Shown here piece after piece: positions 43,647 to 45,853 of a stretch of 45,853 bases of DNA. A program made the translations under genes and the position numbers. Source of the DNA: a virus; the IMG/VR virus record IMGVR_UViG_3300031873_000007, positions 1 through 45,853 of that record; one strand, 5' to 3'. The notes beneath the pieces were generated by a model. It ran no database searches, had not been told where the DNA came from, and was given only the letters and a program-made list of their open reading frames with translations. Every line of letters starts with the position of its first letter. Position 1 is the stretch's first letter.

Positions 43647-44636
43647 TTATGCATCTTCGTTGATGGCTCCGTACCCAAATGCTGCGTCAGTTGCAGGTGT
43701 CACTAACGCCGGTATCCCGGCCGTTTCACCTGCTTTTACAGTGGGGTCTTCTTCAGGCACATTTGCATAACTACGAGCGATGGCGGGGAAGACATAGTCA
43801 CGCCCTGCGGCGCAGTAGAGAGCGTCACAGATAGGCGACAGGGCCGGAGGAACTAGCCCCTCGGGACCAGGGATGGCCCCAACCACGTAGATAAACCAAC
43901 GTGCCTTCTTGTTGGTCTCACTGGTTTGAACAAGCGTCTTCATGGAGTACCAGCGATACCAGAGTTGCGGGGTTCTTCCGGCAAATTTCAGGAGTTGGCG
44001 TCCTGCTCCTTCGGACGTATTCTTGAAACGCACGAGAACGAGTTCACGTCCATCTTGTGCCAGCATAAACGCGTTTACATAGTTACGGCAGTACATGTCC
44101 GACTTTTCTTCGTCTTCTGCCTTTTTACGCCACGGTAGGTATGTGCATTTTTGACATTCACCGAAATGTGACCCAATTTTACGGTCATTGGAATAACACA
44201 TCACCTTAGGCATCGCATCGTCATCGGGGGCTTTCTTTTCCGCCAATTCACGCCCCTCCCAAATAAAGATAGGAGTACCGATGAATTCTTTTCCAACCTT
44301 TTCACCTGAACTGTAATACATCTCCCCCGGGATTAAATCGACAGGGCGATTTGGGTCATTTCCGGTTCCGTGGAATAAGCGGAGGTCCGTGTGAAACGCC
44401 TGTATTTTTTCACTAACGATTCCTTTACGTTCGGGGTTAAGCCGTTTTAAGACATCGTAAAGTGCTTCTTTTTGTGGGATTTCATCAGAAAGCGCGTCGA
44501 CGAGCTCGAATAGGGCATCGGGCTCTTTATAATCGCGCGCAACGCTTAAGATACGTTGGCCGTATTCGCGTACGAAGTTCTCATAATCTTTGTATTTTTC
44601 GAGGGCGGCCACTTCTGATTTCACGATGTTACTCAT
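43647..44636 (-). CDS. Replication-cluster protein with a zinc-binding motif, possible ssDNA-binding protein
   Basis: A 329-residue protein. N-terminal ~90 residues are helical. The centre carries Cys147, His157, Cys161, Cys164 and Cys183 (VMCYSNDRK...GECQKC...MYCRNY), a zinc-site pattern seen in phage proteins of replication modules. It is followed by beta strands (ELVLVRFKNTSEGAG) that could form an OB-like fold, and the C-terminal ~40 residues are disordered. First gene of the replication operon and followed by a terminator, which fits an abundantly made DNA-binding protein. That role is inferred; the family is not certain. Confidence 0.55.
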   Translation of the reverse strand: MSNIVKSEVAALEKYKDYENFVREYGQRILSVARDYKEPDALFELVDALSDEIPQKEALYDVLKRLNPERKGIVSEKIQAFHTDLRLFHGTGNDPNRPVDLIPGEMYYSSGEKVGKEFIGTPIFIWEGRELAEKKAPDDDAMPKVMCYSNDRKIGSHFGECQKCTYLPWRKKAEDEEKSDMYCRNYVNAFMLAQDGRELVLVRFKNTSEGAGRQLLKFAGRTPQLWYRWYSMKTLVQTSETNKKARWFIYVVGAIPGPEGLVPPALSPICDALYCAAGRDYVFPAIARSYANVPEEDPTVKAGETAGIPALVTPATDAAFGYGAINEDA

Positions 44637-44690
44637 TTTTGACGTGCACCTTTCTCTGTTTCGAGGGACAGGAATCCTACCACTGGGATG

Positions 44691-44720
44691 TTGCCCTATG
44701 CAAGCATTCTGTGGTCTAAT
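44691..44720 (+). promoter_or_regulatory. Putative sigma-70-type promoter for the zinc-ribbon sigma gene
   Basis: TTGCCC (44691-44696) and TCTAAT (44715-44720) match 4/6 and 5/6 of the -35 and -10 consensus with an 18-base spacer. Initiation near 44727 would leave a short leader containing AGGAGGT (44731-44737), five bases before ATG 44743. It lies in the 106-base gap between divergent genes. Confidence 0.5.
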
Positions 44721-44742
44721 AAAAATAAACAGGAGGTAATTG

Positions 44743-45690
44743 ATGAGCGAAAGTTATAGTGATCGAACATTCCAAGCATACTATAACGATGTAGGAAAAC
44801 ATGCGGTAATATCCGCCGAAGAAGAACGCCTATATCTAACGCGATATAAAACATGTCCGCAATGTAATAGAAGCCTTCCGAAACTAGTACGACAAGCCTT
44901 TTGCCCTACTTGCAAAAAACCAATCACCGAACATGTCCAACCGGGGCGCCCTATTGTGTGTACGAAGTGTACGACACGTTTTGATTCGTTTAAACCTCCT
45001 TCGTATTGTCCATGGTGTGGAGCTTCTAGGGATTTAGTATCACGCGAAAAACTCTTACAAGCGAACCTCCGTTTTGTTGTGAAGATTGCTAAAAAATTCG
45101 CTAAGTCCACCTCCTCCATTCAACGTTTAATTTCTGCAGGAAATGTCGGTCTTGTCTTAGCTATTGACAAATATGAGTTCAAGCATAACACACGTTTTTT
45201 AACGTATGCCGCTTGGTGGATTCGAAAAGAAATATGGGATGAATTGCATAAATCGAGTCTCGTACATATCCCTTTGCATCGACAGCGAGATAAACAATCA
45301 TTGCCAGAGTACGACAGTTTTGAAGTGATGGTGGAGCAAGACCTAGCATACCATTCCCTTATACCACTAGAAAACACTCCTTCTCAAGCGCTGGTAACGA
45401 ATGATGACGACATTGTTGAAACCAAGGCGATAGATGCAGATAGTGCGGCGCTATTACGTAGGGTAGTAGATAGTTTAGACCTCCGTCCCCGGGACAAATT
45501 TATTATTCTCCAACATTATGATGTCGCAGAAGAGACCCGAAGGACGGAGGAGAAAACGTTGATGCAGATTGCTTCCGCGGCAGGAATTACATCCGAACGC
45601 GTGAGACAAATTAGGGATGGGGTTTTAATGAGATTGAAGACGAAACTGCAGAAGTCTTGCGCGATCTCGGAATTTTCCGAGCTCTATTAG
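44743..45690 (+). CDS. Sigma-70 family factor with two inserted zinc ribbons
   Basis: A 315-residue factor with a perfect SD (AGGAGGT). A region 1.2-like helix (YYNDVGKHAVISAEEERLYL, about 13-32) is followed by an insert of about 60 residues holding four CxxC pairs (38/41, 54/57, 73/76, 89/92), i.e. two zinc ribbons. Region 2 resumes at about 104 with NLRFVVKIAKKF and includes FLTYAAWWIRKEI; a short region 3 carries VHIPLHRQRDK; region 4 ends the protein with LMQIASAAGITSERVRQIR. It should redirect bacterial RNA polymerase to phage promoters. The zinc insert is the unusual part. It is the second sigma-like gene in the window. Confidence 0.85.
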   Translation: MSESYSDRTFQAYYNDVGKHAVISAEEERLYLTRYKTCPQCNRSLPKLVRQAFCPTCKKPITEHVQPGRPIVCTKCTTRFDSFKPPSYCPWCGASRDLVSREKLLQANLRFVVKIAKKFAKSTSSIQRLISAGNVGLVLAIDKYEFKHNTRFLTYAAWWIRKEIWDELHKSSLVHIPLHRQRDKQSLPEYDSFEVMVEQDLAYHSLIPLENTPSQALVTNDDDIVETKAIDADSAALLRRVVDSLDLRPRDKFIILQHYDVAEETRRTEEKTLMQIASAAGITSERVRQIRDGVLMRLKTKLQKSCAISEFSELY

Positions 45691-45853
45691 TCGATTTGCG
45701 CGAGACCCGCGGCCGCTTGAACTCCTTGCATGAAGTAATCGTATTTACCACGAATGTTTGCGTTGCGCGCGTTGTTTTTCTTTTCCTGATACGTATTCAA
45801 GACCGAGCCGATTTGCTTTGCGGATAACGGCTTGATCTGCTTCAGGTAAGAAG
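45687..45853 (-). CDS. 3' end of an unidentified gene (cut by window edge)
   Basis: On the minus strand a frame runs from the window end to TAA at 45689-45687, overlapping the sigma stop by four bases. The last ~54 residues are helical and basic (LSAKQIGSVLNTYQEKKNN) and end in AAAGLAQID. The pattern resembles the C-terminal tail of a helicase or other replication protein, but too little is visible to name it. The gene converges with the sigma gene. Confidence 0.5.
   Translation of the reverse strand, partial: SYLKQIKPLSAKQIGSVLNTYQEKKNNARNANIRGKYDYFMQGVQAAAGLAQID

Noticed and set aside
1-45853. tRNA genes, CRISPR arrays, insertion sequences
   Set aside because: Nothing resembling a tRNA cloverleaf, regularly spaced repeats or a transposase was seen. 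The only noncoding gaps are short (two of about 106 bases, at 43541-43646 and 44637-44742).

Overview
The window is a gene-dense stretch of a large tailed-phage genome, best read as a myovirus. It carries a long tape measure-type protein, a baseplate set (gp25/W-like wedge, J/gp6-like wedge, very large wedge-like protein), a terminase large subunit and a full phage replication module. Many genes abut or overlap, no gap between genes exceeds about 106 bases, and many starts carry strong Shine-Dalgarno (SD) sequences, so the host is a bacterium. Nothing in the sequence identifies which one. The SPO1-like polymerase layout (UDG-like N-terminus on a family A polymerase) and the sigma-like factor inside the tail cluster recall SPO1-type phages, but only at the level of architecture.

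Layout. 1-22053 (+): tail and baseplate. A probable tail assembly chaperone read through a -1 frameshift precedes the tape measure protein. Small structural genes follow, then a hub protein carrying a lytic transglycosylase domain, a sigma-like factor, an amidase-like protein, the gp25-like and J-like wedge proteins, a 1045-residue wedge-like protein, and a fibre-like protein with propeller-like repeats. 22064-23270 (-): RuvC resolvase and two small genes. 23307-25386 (+): three unrecognised, probably structural genes. 25378-29982 (-): four overlapping genes, namely a metallopeptidase/VWA protein, a Cys-rich protein, a retron-like reverse transcriptase (RT) and a second Cys-rich protein. 30046-31823 (+): two unknown genes. 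31825-33126 (-): MoxR-like AAA+ ATPase, the usual partner of the VWA protein. 33149-34774 (+): terminase large subunit. 34785-44636 (-): replication operon with DNA polymerase (containing an intein), primase-helicase, RecB/Cas4-like nuclease and a zinc-motif protein. 44743-45690 (+): sigma-70 factor with two inserted zinc ribbons. 45687 to the window end (-): 3' end of another gene.

The most unusual items are: (1) the overlapping RT operon, which leaves no intergenic room for a retron ncRNA and whose three RT-proximal proteins all carry Cys clusters; (2) the polymerase intein, whose Vsr/DUF559-type homing endonuclease lies in a different frame from the splicing domains while both frames stay open; (3) the -1 frameshift before the tape measure gene; (4) the zinc-ribbon sigma factor. 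Functions were assigned by reading motifs. No database search was possible.
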